Below are positions 1 to 7,155 of a stretch of DNA of 7,189 nt, in pieces. A program made the translations under genes and the position numbers. Source of the DNA: an uncultured Planctomycetaceae bacterium (GTDB taxonomy: Bacteria > Planctomycetota > Planctomycetia > Pirellulales > JACPPG01); the NCBI GenBank assembly GCA_945957305.1, contig CAMFLN010000143.1:1-7189 (forward strand), read 5' to 3'. A model generated the notes under the pieces. The model saw nothing but the letters and a program-made list of their open reading frames with translations, was not told where the DNA came from and did no database searches. Positions within the stretch are counted from its first letter, which is position 1, and every line of letters begins with the position of its first letter.

Positions 1-1836
1 AACATGTGCTCTCCCTTGCAGCCAGCCACGCTGCGCCTTGCGCTGTCCCATCTGGACGAGCTGAATTTTGCCGTCGATCATAGTTTCAATGATTTGACGG
101 GTTATAGCCATCTCCTCGTCCGTGCCTCCATTGGCCGCTAACACAAGTGTAAGGTTGAGGTTGCGAATGAGGGTGCGCACCTCTTCTTCCGTTGGAATCC
201 GAATAAGATCTGCGCCGGCCGCCTCCAATTCGGCAATCTTCGCAGCGAGGCCTTCGCGCTGGCGGCGTAGATCACGTAGACGTTTCGCCGATTCGACTTG
301 GTCGCTTTCGGAATCGCCGGGATTACGACTGGTGAAGTCGATCGCCTTTGTGAGTTTTTCCAATTCACGGTGAAGCCGCTGTAATTCTTCAGGATCCTGT
401 CGTTGTAAGGCTTCCACTTCTTGCCGGCATGCGGCTATGACGGCGTCCACGAGGTCGTGATCGTCTCGAACAAGATCAGCGAGAACTGCGCAGGTCCTGT
501 CGAGCGCAAGCCTTCGATTAAGGAGTGTGAATAGCGGTCGTTCTTCGGCCGGTAGTCGTTGGCAGTGGCTGCAAAACATTGACCGTCCGTTTGGGCCACC
601 AACATAGAGATTGTGGTCGTGCGTTGGGCAGACAAATAGTCCATTCAGTAATTTTGGCCGTGACTTGCGTTCACCATCCTTTGGAGGACGTCCCCCGCGG
701 TTTCGTTCGTTACTGAGGCGAATCTGCGCGGCGTACCACAATTTGTCGGGAATGATGCGTAGGGCTTCAACCTGCATCGACTTGAGGGGCATGTCCCGTT
801 TGTACTGCCGAACATAATCCTCCTCGGGTAGGAATACGGCTTCGAACACTCCGTATCGCCATTCGCCCCGATATCGCGTGTTACGGAGGATCGTTCGCAC
901 CGCGAGTCGAGTCCAGCTGTCCGTGCTGCACTTTGGTGGCAACGGTGTATTTGGTTGGGCGTTCAGCCGTCGAATGATTTCATTAATCGTGAGCCGGTCG
1001 TTGACATACCAGCGGAAGATCTGCGCCACGACCTTCGACGTTGTGGGATCAATAATGATACGTCGCTTCGGTAGGTTTCGTTTAGTAACCTGACCGGGAA
1101 TGGGTTCGCCGTCGTAACCGTATGTCAACGTCCCGAACACGATCCGTCGTTCTAGAAGCCCCTCATGGGCTGAACGGATATTGGAGACATGCACGGTGAC
1201 GACAAATTGATCGACTAGCGACTGGGCTGCTAACAGCTGCTCCCAGCCTTGTTTGTCGTCGGTGTCCACGCCCGACTTGACGAAGACGCATCGAATGCGC
1301 AATCCCTTGTGCACTGCGTCGACAAAGGCGAGGGTGCGGTAGGTTTTCCGGAACAGCCGGCTGGTCGAGAACAACAAGAGAGCCTGCACCCGCTTCGCAT
1401 GCAAGATGGACCTTAGTTCTTCCAGTCCAGGTCTCAGGAGCTTTGCACCACGGACGGCCGTATCGAAAAAGATGAACTCGCGAGGCACGTGGATGCCAAG
1501 TTTTTCAGCCTCCTCAAGAATTGTCCGGATCTGGTCGACGACCGAGTCCTGAAATTTGGTGCTATAACGGGCGTAGGCCGCGCCGATTGATTTGGCTTGC
1601 TCTCGGGACAGTCGGCGTGCATGCTCGGAATAAAGCTCATCGATTTCTCGGTTTGTTCGATCGACGACCTCTTGATAGTCACGCTGGATCTCCTCCTTGG
1701 TCCGCCGACCTTGTCGGGATCGTGAACTTACCGCAAATCCTCGTGAAGGGAGAATCGATAGTCGATCCGCTTCCTTGACCGAGTAGTCCGGTACTATCGA
1801 CTCGAGCAAGTCGTGATGGTCGGTTTCGTAGGTCAT
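1..1836 (-). CDS. Large serine recombinase, C-terminus beyond window edge
   Basis: This is a site-specific DNA recombinase of the large serine family, which cuts and rejoins attachment sites through a phosphoserine link. The frame is open for 612 codons from ATG at 1836 to position 1 with no stop, so it is intact but partial. Residues 86-195 form the resolvase catalytic domain: YARYST holds the nucleophile Ser92 and Arg90, and SRLFR (159-163) supplies Arg160 and Arg163. Residues about 225-330 match the 'Recombinase' DNA-binding domain. A zinc ribbon follows at 400-426, with ligands Cys403, His406, Cys422 and Cys425. A charged coiled coil spans about 470-540. The start is supported by AAAGGA a few bases upstream and by an ATGA overlap with a small upstream frame. 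The frame stays open upstream, so an ATG at 1980 would add 48 residues. Oddities are about 85 residues before the catalytic motif and Ser159 where small resolvases carry Asp. The family call is firm; the DNA target is unknown. Confidence 0.93.
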   Translation of the reverse strand, partial: MTYETDHHDLLESIVPDYSVKEADRLSILPSRGFAVSSRSRQGRRTKEEIQRDYQEVVDRTNREIDELYSEHARRLSREQAKSIGAAYARYSTKFQDSVVDQIRTILEEAEKLGIHVPREFIFFDTAVRGAKLLRPGLEELRSILHAKRVQALLLFSTSRLFRKTYRTLAFVDAVHKGLRIRCVFVKSGVDTDDKQGWEQLLAAQSLVDQFVVTVHVSNIRSAHEGLLERRIVFGTLTYGYDGEPIPGQVTKRNLPKRRIIIDPTTSKVVAQIFRWYVNDRLTINEIIRRLNAQPNTPLPPKCSTDSWTRLAVRTILRNTRYRGEWRYGVFEAVFLPEEDYVRQYKRDMPLKSMQVEALRIIPDKLWYAAQIRLSNERNRGGRPPKDGERKSRPKLLNGLFVCPTHDHNLYVGGPNGRSMFCSHCQRLPAEERPLFTLLNRRLALDRTCAVLADLVRDDHDLVDAVIAACRQEVEALQRQDPEELQRLHRELEKLTKAIDFTSRNPGDSESDQVESAKRLRDLRRQREGLAAKIAELEAAGADLIRIPTEEEVRTLIRNLNLTLVLAANGGTDEEMAITRQIIETMIDGKIQLVQMGQRKAQRGWLQGRAHV

Positions 1837-1980
1837 GGAATTCCTTTCTGATTTACAGGCGTTTGCTTGCCGAACTTGGCTTGCCTGGCTTCCAGCCACT
1901 TGCGGCGCGTCACCACCTCGCCTGTACGACAATTCAGAATCTATGCGCGCCACCAAGCAGTCGAGTGCAAGCGCTTCCAT
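1833..1980 (-). pseudogene. Small upstream reading frame overlapping the recombinase start, probably frameshifted
   Basis: Two neighbouring frames each look protein-like and join if one T is dropped near 1928-1932. The upstream part starts at ATG 1980 (MEALALDCLVARIDSE) and lies in the recombinase frame. The downstream part (CRTGEVVTRRKWLEARQ and on) sits in another frame, opens after a TAG at 1941-1943 and ends with TGA at 1833-1835. That TGA shares bases with the recombinase ATG at 1834-1836, giving an ATGA overlap typical of translationally coupled genes. The recombinase Shine-Dalgarno lies inside its last codons. If only the downstream part is real, GTG at 1916 or 1913 could start a peptide of about 26 residues. 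I do not recognise the product. The other reading is that the first part is simply an N-terminal extension of the recombinase and the second a chance frame. Confidence 0.3.
1838..1848 (-). promoter_or_regulatory. Ribosome binding site of the recombinase
   Basis: Read on the minus strand, AGAAAGGAATTCC directly precedes ATG 1836, placing an AAAGGA purine run about six bases from the start codon. This favours 1836 over the in-frame ATG at 1980, which lacks a comparable motif. Confidence 0.6.
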
Positions 1981-2042
1981 GCGCTTTGGGACTAGGGGCA
2001 GCCAGTGCGTTCGACTCTCGAGGGAGTCAGGCGCGGGAGAAG

Positions 2043-2094
2043 GTGTGGGATTGCAAGGCCGAGGCCCACCGGCGCCGGCGTAGAGACCCCACAC
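2043..2094. repeat. GC-rich potential hairpin
   Basis: GTGTGGG (2043-2049) pairs perfectly with CCCACAC (2088-2094), enclosing 38 bases. The enclosed stretch contains the 10-bp palindrome CCGGCGCCGG (2069-2078) and two copies of GGCC, so several alternative inner pairings are possible. No T-run follows. It could be a structured leader for the leftward recombinase transcript or a chance effect of high GC. Confidence 0.3.
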
Positions 2095-2138
2095 TGATGA
2101 GCCACGTGCAGGCAAGATCAGTCAAGCACGTAGTGACG

Positions 2139-2181
2139 CGTTTATCCCACCGCATGAACGTTTGTCCCAGTGGGACAAACG
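2139..2181. repeat. Operator-like inverted repeat with an extra half-site
   Basis: The arms CGTTTGTCCCA (2159-2169) and TGGGACAAACG (2171-2181) are exact reverse complements around a single G, a 23-bp perfect inverted repeat. A third copy of the arm, CGTTTATCCCA (2139-2149), matches at 10 of 11 bases. It lies in direct orientation exactly 20 bp before the first arm, about two helical turns. The block sits about 300 bp upstream of the recombinase start and outside any supported gene. It could be an operator for a dimeric regulator, part of a recombinase attachment site, or a structured RNA element. No T-run follows on either strand, so a simple terminator is unlikely. Confidence 0.6.
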
Positions 2182-3055
2182 AGATGAGGATAGGTGAGAA
2201 CCCCTGATGACAGGTGGCTACAGAGTATCTTCCTCAACTCGTTTGCGATGCAATGGTTGCGAGCACAACCTCAAAGTCTGCAATTATTTGCAGCGCGAGG
2301 TCAGGAGATTCCTGTCCTCTCCGCTAAGTTATTTAGTCACAATCAGTTGCGAGTGGCTTGGCATGACGAAAATGATGTCCCGCCAGGTGTTTCGCTGGAT
2401 TCGTGTGACTTCCCGCTGTTGGTAGCGAGTTCCAGCACGGCTCCCATTTTGTGCGTTTTGAGCACCGTTCTGTGCGCCAGTTTTCTTCGGCGCAGCGACC
2501 GCCCGCTATTCGTCGGCGTCGGTCACTTGCCAGCAAGGCTTCGTGGTGGGAAACCATGAACCTCGATCGCAGTCGGGCACTCCGGGCAGCGGGCAGGCTT
2601 ACAACTCCACTTTAAGCCTGGGCCGGTTGGCCGCTTCGTGAAAAGCTAGCCGACAAGAACACGGGCAATCTGACGCTCCAGAGCGGTCCCGGGGAGATCG
2701 GGGTAATTGCGACGAAGGTAGTGGCTTCCACGTGGCGAGGAACGTTCTCCGCAACGGAATGGTGAGCACCGTATGGTGCCGCATGAGTGAACCAATTGCG
2801 GCGCCAAAAGCGGCGTAGCAAAACGAAAAAATGGCGGGTTGTTCCGGTTGACTCTGCCCGGCGTGCTGTTTGGCGCGGAGCGTCTCGCGTCTGTTTCCCA
2901 AGCCCACCCGAATGCGGCCAGAGGCTGCGCCGCTTGTCAGGAAATTCGGTTGTGGGAACGCGAAAACCGCGACAGTACAATTGAGTGTTTACGTTATTCT
3001 CGCGAAGCACGTGACTTGTCGAACATCTATGGGCAGCCCAACAGACATTGGATCA

Positions 3056-4765
3056 ATGGAGAATGCCGGCGCCCCGTCATCGTCCACGAACGATTCCTTG
3101 TCAACGTCGCAGCGATCTGCGCTATTCTCTTCGCCCTTTCCCAGGGGCCCGCTCACGGCCTTGCTCGTGTTGGCCTGTGCCGTTCCGCTCGCCTACTCGT
3201 TTTACACCGACCACATTTGGGAAGATTCGTTCATCACTTTGCGGCACAGTGAGAACCTGTTGCGCGGAGATGGACTGGTCTTCAATCCGGGCGAACGAGT
3301 ACACGGCTTTACGTCGCCGATCAATGTTCTGCTCCTGGCAGTGTGCAGTTTGTTGACAGGCCAGACATCCTACGTTGCTACGTTTTGGCTCTATCGCTTG
3401 CCGTGCATCGTGGCTTTTGTCGCTGGTTGTGTGTTGGTCGCCCGTCGCCTTTGGGCGCAGACGCCGACTCATCCGTTACTTTGTGCAGGCGCGTTCAGCC
3501 TGCTTTACGTTTTCGATCTGAAGATGGTGGCGTTCAGTACCAACGGCATGGAGACCGCCTTCATGCTGTTGTTTCTTGGTGGCGCGCTGTCGCGGCTGAA
3601 CCTCGAAGATCCTTCGCCGTGGATGGCACGGGGACTGTACTGGGGGGGCCTGATGTGGAGTCGGCCCGACGGTTGCGTCTATATCGCCGCGCTGACGGTG
3701 GCCGATCTGCTGTTTTCGCCAGGCGTGCGCGGCACGCTGCTGGCTTCGCTTGCCAAAAGCGCATTGCTCTGCGCCGTTGTTTACTTGCCCTGGTTTGGTT
3801 TTGCCTGGTCGTACTATGGTTCACCGATTCCGCAGACCGTGATCGCCAAAGGGCCAGCGGAGTTGGGCATCGGCCAGCGGATCGCGGGCGCGTTCGACTT
3901 TTTCCTGTTCATGGAATGTGCCAAGTCGGCCTTTTGCCCGATTTATGGATCATTCGATGAAGGGAGATGGTTGGATAATCCGCTGGCACTAGGGTTGTTG
4001 AACTTCCTGTCACGCGGCGCCAGCATGTTCTGCCTGATCTATTGGATGTTTCCGGTGAAAGATCGCTGGGGACGAGCGGCATCGCTCTGTTTTGTGTTCA
4101 TCACGTTGTACTTTACGTTTATGCGGTTTCCCTCGCCGTGGTATCTCCCGCCGGCGACGTTGCTCGCCCTGGTGGCACTTACATGTGGGGTCTTTGAGCT
4201 GTCGGAAGTATCACTCGTCCGGTCTCCCACAGTTCCCCAGGGGCGATTGCACCCCTTGGCCTATGTCGTGCTCGTCCTGTTGATAGGCGGCCAGATAACG
4301 TTGTGCGCGTTGAACGCTCTGGAAATGCGGATCCGTCAAACGGAAATCGAAATGGGGAGCCGCTACGAGATCGGCATGTGGCTGCGCCATCACGGCCGGC
4401 CCACCGAATCTGTGTACCTCGAACCGCTCGGTTACGTCGGCTATTTCAGCGGTATGCACATGATCGATTGGCCGGGTCTGGTTGCGCCGCAAGTCGTGAA
4501 GATGCGTCGCGAGCGACAGATTGGTCAATTCGCCATGATCTTCGCAATCCGCCCCGACTGGGTTGTGCTGCGGAAGCGAGAACTGGAATTATTTGGTCCG
4601 CTGCGTGAGCAACTGGACCGCGACTACGCGCTGGAGAACGTGTTTGACGCGACTCGTCAGCTAGAGCAGCATCGCTTGATCCCAGGCAAGTCTTTTCTAT
4701 ATGTCGACGCCGTGTTTGGCGTGTTCCGCCGGCGCGACCTGCGAACGGATGATTTCCGCTACTGA
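3056..4765 (+). CDS. GT-C type membrane glycosyltransferase
   Basis: This 569-residue integral membrane protein belongs to the GT-C glycosyltransferases, which move a sugar from a polyprenyl-phosphate donor to an acceptor outside the cytoplasmic membrane. A polar N-terminus of about 30 residues precedes the first helix (33-50). The first external loop then carries WEDSFITLR (55-63), whose acidic pair Glu56/Asp57 is the likely catalytic site. Other family hallmarks are GLVFNPGERVHGFTSP (73-88), GMET (164-167), SRPDG (202-206) and YYGSPIPQTVIAKG (253-266). Many hydrophobic helices follow to about 420, and a soluble C-terminal part contains EPLGYVGYFSG and DWPGL (456-475). The frame stays open upstream to 2870, but that segment looks non-coding. 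ATG 3056 is preferred, with ATG 3029 as alternative, and neither has a strong ribosome binding site. The donor and acceptor sugars cannot be read from sequence. The gene converges on the next one. Confidence 0.85.
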   Translation: MENAGAPSSSTNDSLSTSQRSALFSSPFPRGPLTALLVLACAVPLAYSFYTDHIWEDSFITLRHSENLLRGDGLVFNPGERVHGFTSPINVLLLAVCSLLTGQTSYVATFWLYRLPCIVAFVAGCVLVARRLWAQTPTHPLLCAGAFSLLYVFDLKMVAFSTNGMETAFMLLFLGGALSRLNLEDPSPWMARGLYWGGLMWSRPDGCVYIAALTVADLLFSPGVRGTLLASLAKSALLCAVVYLPWFGFAWSYYGSPIPQTVIAKGPAELGIGQRIAGAFDFFLFMECAKSAFCPIYGSFDEGRWLDNPLALGLLNFLSRGASMFCLIYWMFPVKDRWGRAASLCFVFITLYFTFMRFPSPWYLPPATLLALVALTCGVFELSEVSLVRSPTVPQGRLHPLAYVVLVLLIGGQITLCALNALEMRIRQTEIEMGSRYEIGMWLRHHGRPTESVYLEPLGYVGYFSGMHMIDWPGLVAPQVVKMRRERQIGQFAMIFAIRPDWVVLRKRELELFGPLREQLDRDYALENVFDATRQLEQHRLIPGKSFLYVDAVFGVFRRRDLRTDDFRY

Positions 4766-4796
4766 CGCCGCGCCGAGCAAAACGCGGTAGAACGAC

Positions 4797-6308
4797 CTAG
4801 CGACCGCTGCGCAGCGCGATGACGAAAGGGCCATGTTCGTCGGCGATGTGATAGGAATGCCGCTTGATCAGTGCGCGGAGCAGACGCAGGTCGCCCGACA
4901 ACTCCGACGAGTCAGGCGCCGCATTGGCCACAGCGACCCAATCCCTCAGGGTGACGATCGCGTCGGGCGGGCTGGCGAGGTATTCTTCGATGATCGTCTC
5001 CAGAGGCTTCGGCAAGGCCCGGACCCACGGGTCCCGCAACTGGATCATCCACTCGAACGTGTTTGCCGGCCGCAGTCGCGAAGCGAATTGAACTGCTTCG
5101 ATCTGATCTCCCCCGCAAACCAACAACGTGCCCTCTGCCGGCGCCAAGCGATCCGCGGATGCGGCAAGATCGGAGTACACGCGATACCTGGGAGCGACGA
5201 TTTCGCAAACGATCACCTGGAGGATGGTCGCCGGCACCACGGCCAGCCCGAGCGTGATTGTCAATCGCCAGGCGATTGACAATGCCACCTGGCTGATCCG
5301 TTGTACCCCTAGGCCGATGAGTAATGCCACGTAAGGAAAGCTGCTTTCCCAGTAGTGGTAGTGGCCGCGCATCGTGCAACTCGTCGCCAGCACACCGGCG
5401 GCAAGCGTCACCATCACCAGCGTTGCCTGGCGGCGTCCGTACATCGCCAGACTAGCGAAAAGAGCGGCAATGAACACGAGCGGACTCGCAAACGCATGCC
5501 ACCAGAGCTGTAAAAGCTGCGCGAGATTGCCTCCGGCGGCAAACGAGCGAGGGTAGACAAACACCGTCCACAGATAGGCGCTCACGTCTCCGGCCCACGC
5601 TACCAGGCCCAGCACGGGAAGCCAAGCGATCAGGCCTCCCAACAGCATTATGCCGAGGGCAAGCAGCAAAGCGCGCGGAGAACTTGTGGCGAGCCAGACC
5701 GCCAGTATCGGAATCAATAAGCAGAAGATCGTGTTTTGTCGGACATGAAACGCCAGGCAGGCCAGCGCGCCTGCGAGCAGGCATTGCCCGAAGGAATATT
5801 TCCGGGCGCGATAAATTTGCAGTCCGACGACCAGGCTGCCGGCGACCAACACATTCGAGAACATCTCGGTCGACGGCCAATAGTAGTCCGCATGCGTCAT
5901 CGGGAACAAAGACACGAATAACACAGTGGCCAACATCGCGGGCGCACAGCCGCGAAACGCGTGTGCGTACAGACCGCCGGTGATCGCGATGCACAGGCCG
6001 GCCAGACTGGCAATTGCCGTAATCGAGCGAGGCGCGACTAGCTGAGGCAGGCCATACCCCACATAAGCCAACGGCGGTTTGTCCTGCCAGGTTTCCGTGT
6101 ACAAACGCCGCCCCGACAAGATTTCCTTGGCAACCTGAGCGTAGATGAAGGGGTCGGAGTTCGCGGTGAACTTCGCCATGTATCCGTACAACAGCGGCGG
6201 CGTGAGCAGCAAAGCCGCTAGTGACGCGGTGACTGCCGGCCACAGCCAGGACTTTCCGGCCGGCGTTGACGGAACCGTCTGACCCGAGATCGCCCCATCG
6301 ATTTGCAA
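4797..6308 (-). CDS. GT-C/PMT_2-like membrane glycosyltransferase, TTG start
   Basis: This 503-residue polytopic membrane protein resembles the ArnT/PMT_2 group of GT-C glycosyltransferases, which use polyprenyl-linked sugars outside the membrane. After the first helix (about 23-43) comes the first external loop with NSDPFIYAQVAKEILSG (50-66). Asp52 is the likely catalytic acid, and WQDKPPLAY (74-82) follows with the KPP motif typical of the group. WPSTEMFSN (144-152) and VRQNTIF (189-195) are further family-like positions. Hydrophobic helices continue to about 375, and a soluble C-terminal domain of about 125 residues ends the protein. The start is TTG at 6308: an in-frame TAG lies 21 bases upstream, the first ATG is residue 44 inside the first loop, and GAAAGG sits six bases before the TTG. 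The gene is not closely related to its convergent neighbour. The substrate is unknown. Confidence 0.87.
   Translation of the reverse strand: MQIDGAISGQTVPSTPAGKSWLWPAVTASLAALLLTPPLLYGYMAKFTANSDPFIYAQVAKEILSGRRLYTETWQDKPPLAYVGYGLPQLVAPRSITAIASLAGLCIAITGGLYAHAFRGCAPAMLATVLFVSLFPMTHADYYWPSTEMFSNVLVAGSLVVGLQIYRARKYSFGQCLLAGALACLAFHVRQNTIFCLLIPILAVWLATSSPRALLLALGIMLLGGLIAWLPVLGLVAWAGDVSAYLWTVFVYPRSFAAGGNLAQLLQLWWHAFASPLVFIAALFASLAMYGRRQATLVMVTLAAGVLATSCTMRGHYHYWESSFPYVALLIGLGVQRISQVALSIAWRLTITLGLAVVPATILQVIVCEIVAPRYRVYSDLAASADRLAPAEGTLLVCGGDQIEAVQFASRLRPANTFEWMIQLRDPWVRALPKPLETIIEEYLASPPDAIVTLRDWVAVANAAPDSSELSGDLRLLRALIKRHSYHIADEHGPFVIALRSGR
5257..5283. repeat. 27-bp perfect inverted repeat inside a coding region
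   Basis: ATTGTCAATCGCC (5257-5269) and GGCGATTGACAAT (5271-5283) are exact reverse complements around a single A. The repeat lies inside the second glycosyltransferase and encodes LSIAWRLTI within a membrane segment (about residues 343-351), so the frame is kept. Its role is unknown. Confidence 0.7.
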
Positions 6309-6684
6309 GGGCTGCCTTTCGCGATAGGACTAATGGCGCTGTTGGCGTTGCGGAGAGAGGGCCGACAAGGTACCACGGTTAATCGCTGCACGGCGATCGC
6401 AAGCACCCGTCATCGCAAGGATTTTCGCGACCCACCTCGAGTAGCCATGCTAATCAACGCTGTGAGGCCAAGCTAGTCCGAGTCGGCCATGCATGGGGTC
6501 AGGCGCTAATGCATGAATCCACGTGGAGCATGAACCAACGTCCCCGACAGTCCAGCAAGAGTGCTCGACCGACCGAGCGCTTTCCGGCGTTGCTGTGGCT
6601 TGCAATGCGCTGTGGCAGCAGCGGTGGGACATTGAGCACAGCTCGGACGCACGTGGTCCTGCTTGAAGATCGTTTGCTCAGCCG
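6309..6684. other. Gene-poor region between the second glycosyltransferase and the immunity-like gene
   Basis: I see no supported gene in these 376 bases. The stretch must hold the leader of the second glycosyltransferase and the 3' end of the immunity-like transcript, both read leftwards. It contains short palindromes such as CCATGCATGG (6488-6497) and CCACGTGG (6519-6526). A 59-codon plus-strand frame (6509-6688) has no recognisable product or ribosome binding site. No clear promoter or terminator stands out. Confidence 0.5.
6315..6320 (-). promoter_or_regulatory. Ribosome binding site supporting a TTG start
   Basis: On the minus strand GAAAGG is followed by six bases and then TTG (6308-6306). 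Together with the in-frame stop just upstream and the lack of any early ATG or GTG, this fixes the start of the second glycosyltransferase. Confidence 0.65.
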
Positions 6685-7155
6685 TTAGGCCGGGGGCGGG
6701 TATTCGTCCAGGGGCCATTCCGAGTTGCTCGTCGAGGGTGGCGGACCTAGAAGTCCTGCGGTCACGTCCCGCCAAAAATAACCTTCCGGTCGAATCCCGG
6801 TCAGGAAATAGGCACCAAGAATCTTTCGTACGTCAGCGATGGTCAAAACCTCACTGGTGCGGACTTCTAGATTCCCATCGCAGATCGGAATCTTCGTCGT
6901 GTCGACCGTCAGTGGCTCATTACCGGCAACCACATGGCAAAACGGCTCTCCCCAATCGCGAGCTTCGACAGTGTACAGACCGTTGCTTCCTCCAGCTTGC
7001 ATGTAGTCATGTGACGGCTTGGCAACGATGACAAACCATCGATGAATATTAATTCGATCGATGGCCTCCAGCAGGTCGTCGATGCCTGTCGCCTCATATT
7101 CAAGCTCAGTGAAAACTTTCAGCTTCATGCCGTGCGGATTGCCTCGACGCCTCAT
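6685..7155 (-). CDS. Probable Imm1-like immunity protein
   Basis: This is a soluble protein of about 156 residues with no signal peptide or membrane segment, so it is probably cytoplasmic. Its layout resembles the Imm1 family, small proteins that neutralise partner toxins of polymorphic toxin systems. It has an early helix GIDDLLEAIDRI (24-35), a beta-rich middle with GSNGLYTVE (56-64), then SEVLTIADVRKILGAYFLTG (101-120) and IRPEGYFWRDV (121-131). An Imm1 end commonly reads as a conserved 'V' strand, a helix, then 'tG.rP....W'. The C-terminus is Pro-rich. The start is uncertain: ATG 7155 has GAGG eight bases upstream, ATG 7161 overlaps a TGA of another frame, and ATG 7128 gives the natural-looking MKLKVF. 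The family call rests on motif memory, not a search. A different single-domain protein of unknown function is the alternative. Confidence 0.5.
   Translation of the reverse strand: MRRRGNPHGMKLKVFTELEYEATGIDDLLEAIDRINIHRWFVIVAKPSHDYMQAGGSNGLYTVEARDWGEPFCHVVAGNEPLTVDTTKIPICDGNLEVRTSEVLTIADVRKILGAYFLTGIRPEGYFWRDVTAGLLGPPPSTSNSEWPLDEYPPPA

Larger units (their letters stand above)
1981..3055. other. Gene-poor region between the recombinase and the first glycosyltransferase
   Basis: About 1.1 kb separates the divergently oriented recombinase and glycosyltransferase genes. Apart from the repeats at 2043-2094 and 2139-2181, I see nothing firm. Several short frames are open on both strands (for example 2194-2559 plus and 2612-3010 minus). 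Their products are rich in Arg, Ser, Cys and Trp with no recognisable motif, and none has a convincing ribosome binding site. TACAAT at 2976-2981 could be a -10 box for the downstream gene, but no good -35 lies 16-18 bp before it. The promoters of both flanking genes should lie in here. Confidence 0.6.

Noticed and set aside
2006..2035. GTTCGACTC, resembling a tRNA T-loop
   Set aside because: The flanking bases do not form the 5-bp T-stem and no acceptor or anticodon arms could be found around it.
2094..2125. CTGATGA followed by a short GCC/GGC stem, resembling the start of a hammerhead ribozyme core
   Set aside because: The segment after the stem reads AAGA, not the required GAAA, and the stem is only 3 bp. 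The core does not complete.
2194..2559. Plus-strand open frame of 121 codons
   Set aside because: There is no ribosome binding site, no recognisable motif and an unusual composition. Other frames over the same bases are equally open.
2612..3010. Minus-strand open frame of 132 codons
   Set aside because: Arg- and Pro-rich low-quality sequence with competing open frames on both strands. No family features.
4768..4787. CCGCG and CGCGG inverted repeat between the convergent glycosyltransferase stops, as a possible terminator
   Set aside because: The stem is only 5 bp with a 10-base loop and no T-run on either side.
5452..6243. Minus-strand open frame of 263 codons in a second frame of the glycosyltransferase gene
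   Set aside because: It overlaps a gene with clear family motifs, and its product is Arg-rich without motifs, as expected of an alternate frame in GC-rich coding DNA.
6509..6688. Plus-strand frame of 59 codons starting MHESTWSMNQ
   Set aside because: No ribosome binding site and no recognisable features. It runs into the 3' end of the immunity-like gene on the other strand.
6747..6870. CTAGAAGTCC (6747-6756) and its reverse complement (6861-6870)
   Set aside because: A 10-bp inverted match over 100 bases apart inside a coding region is likely to be chance.
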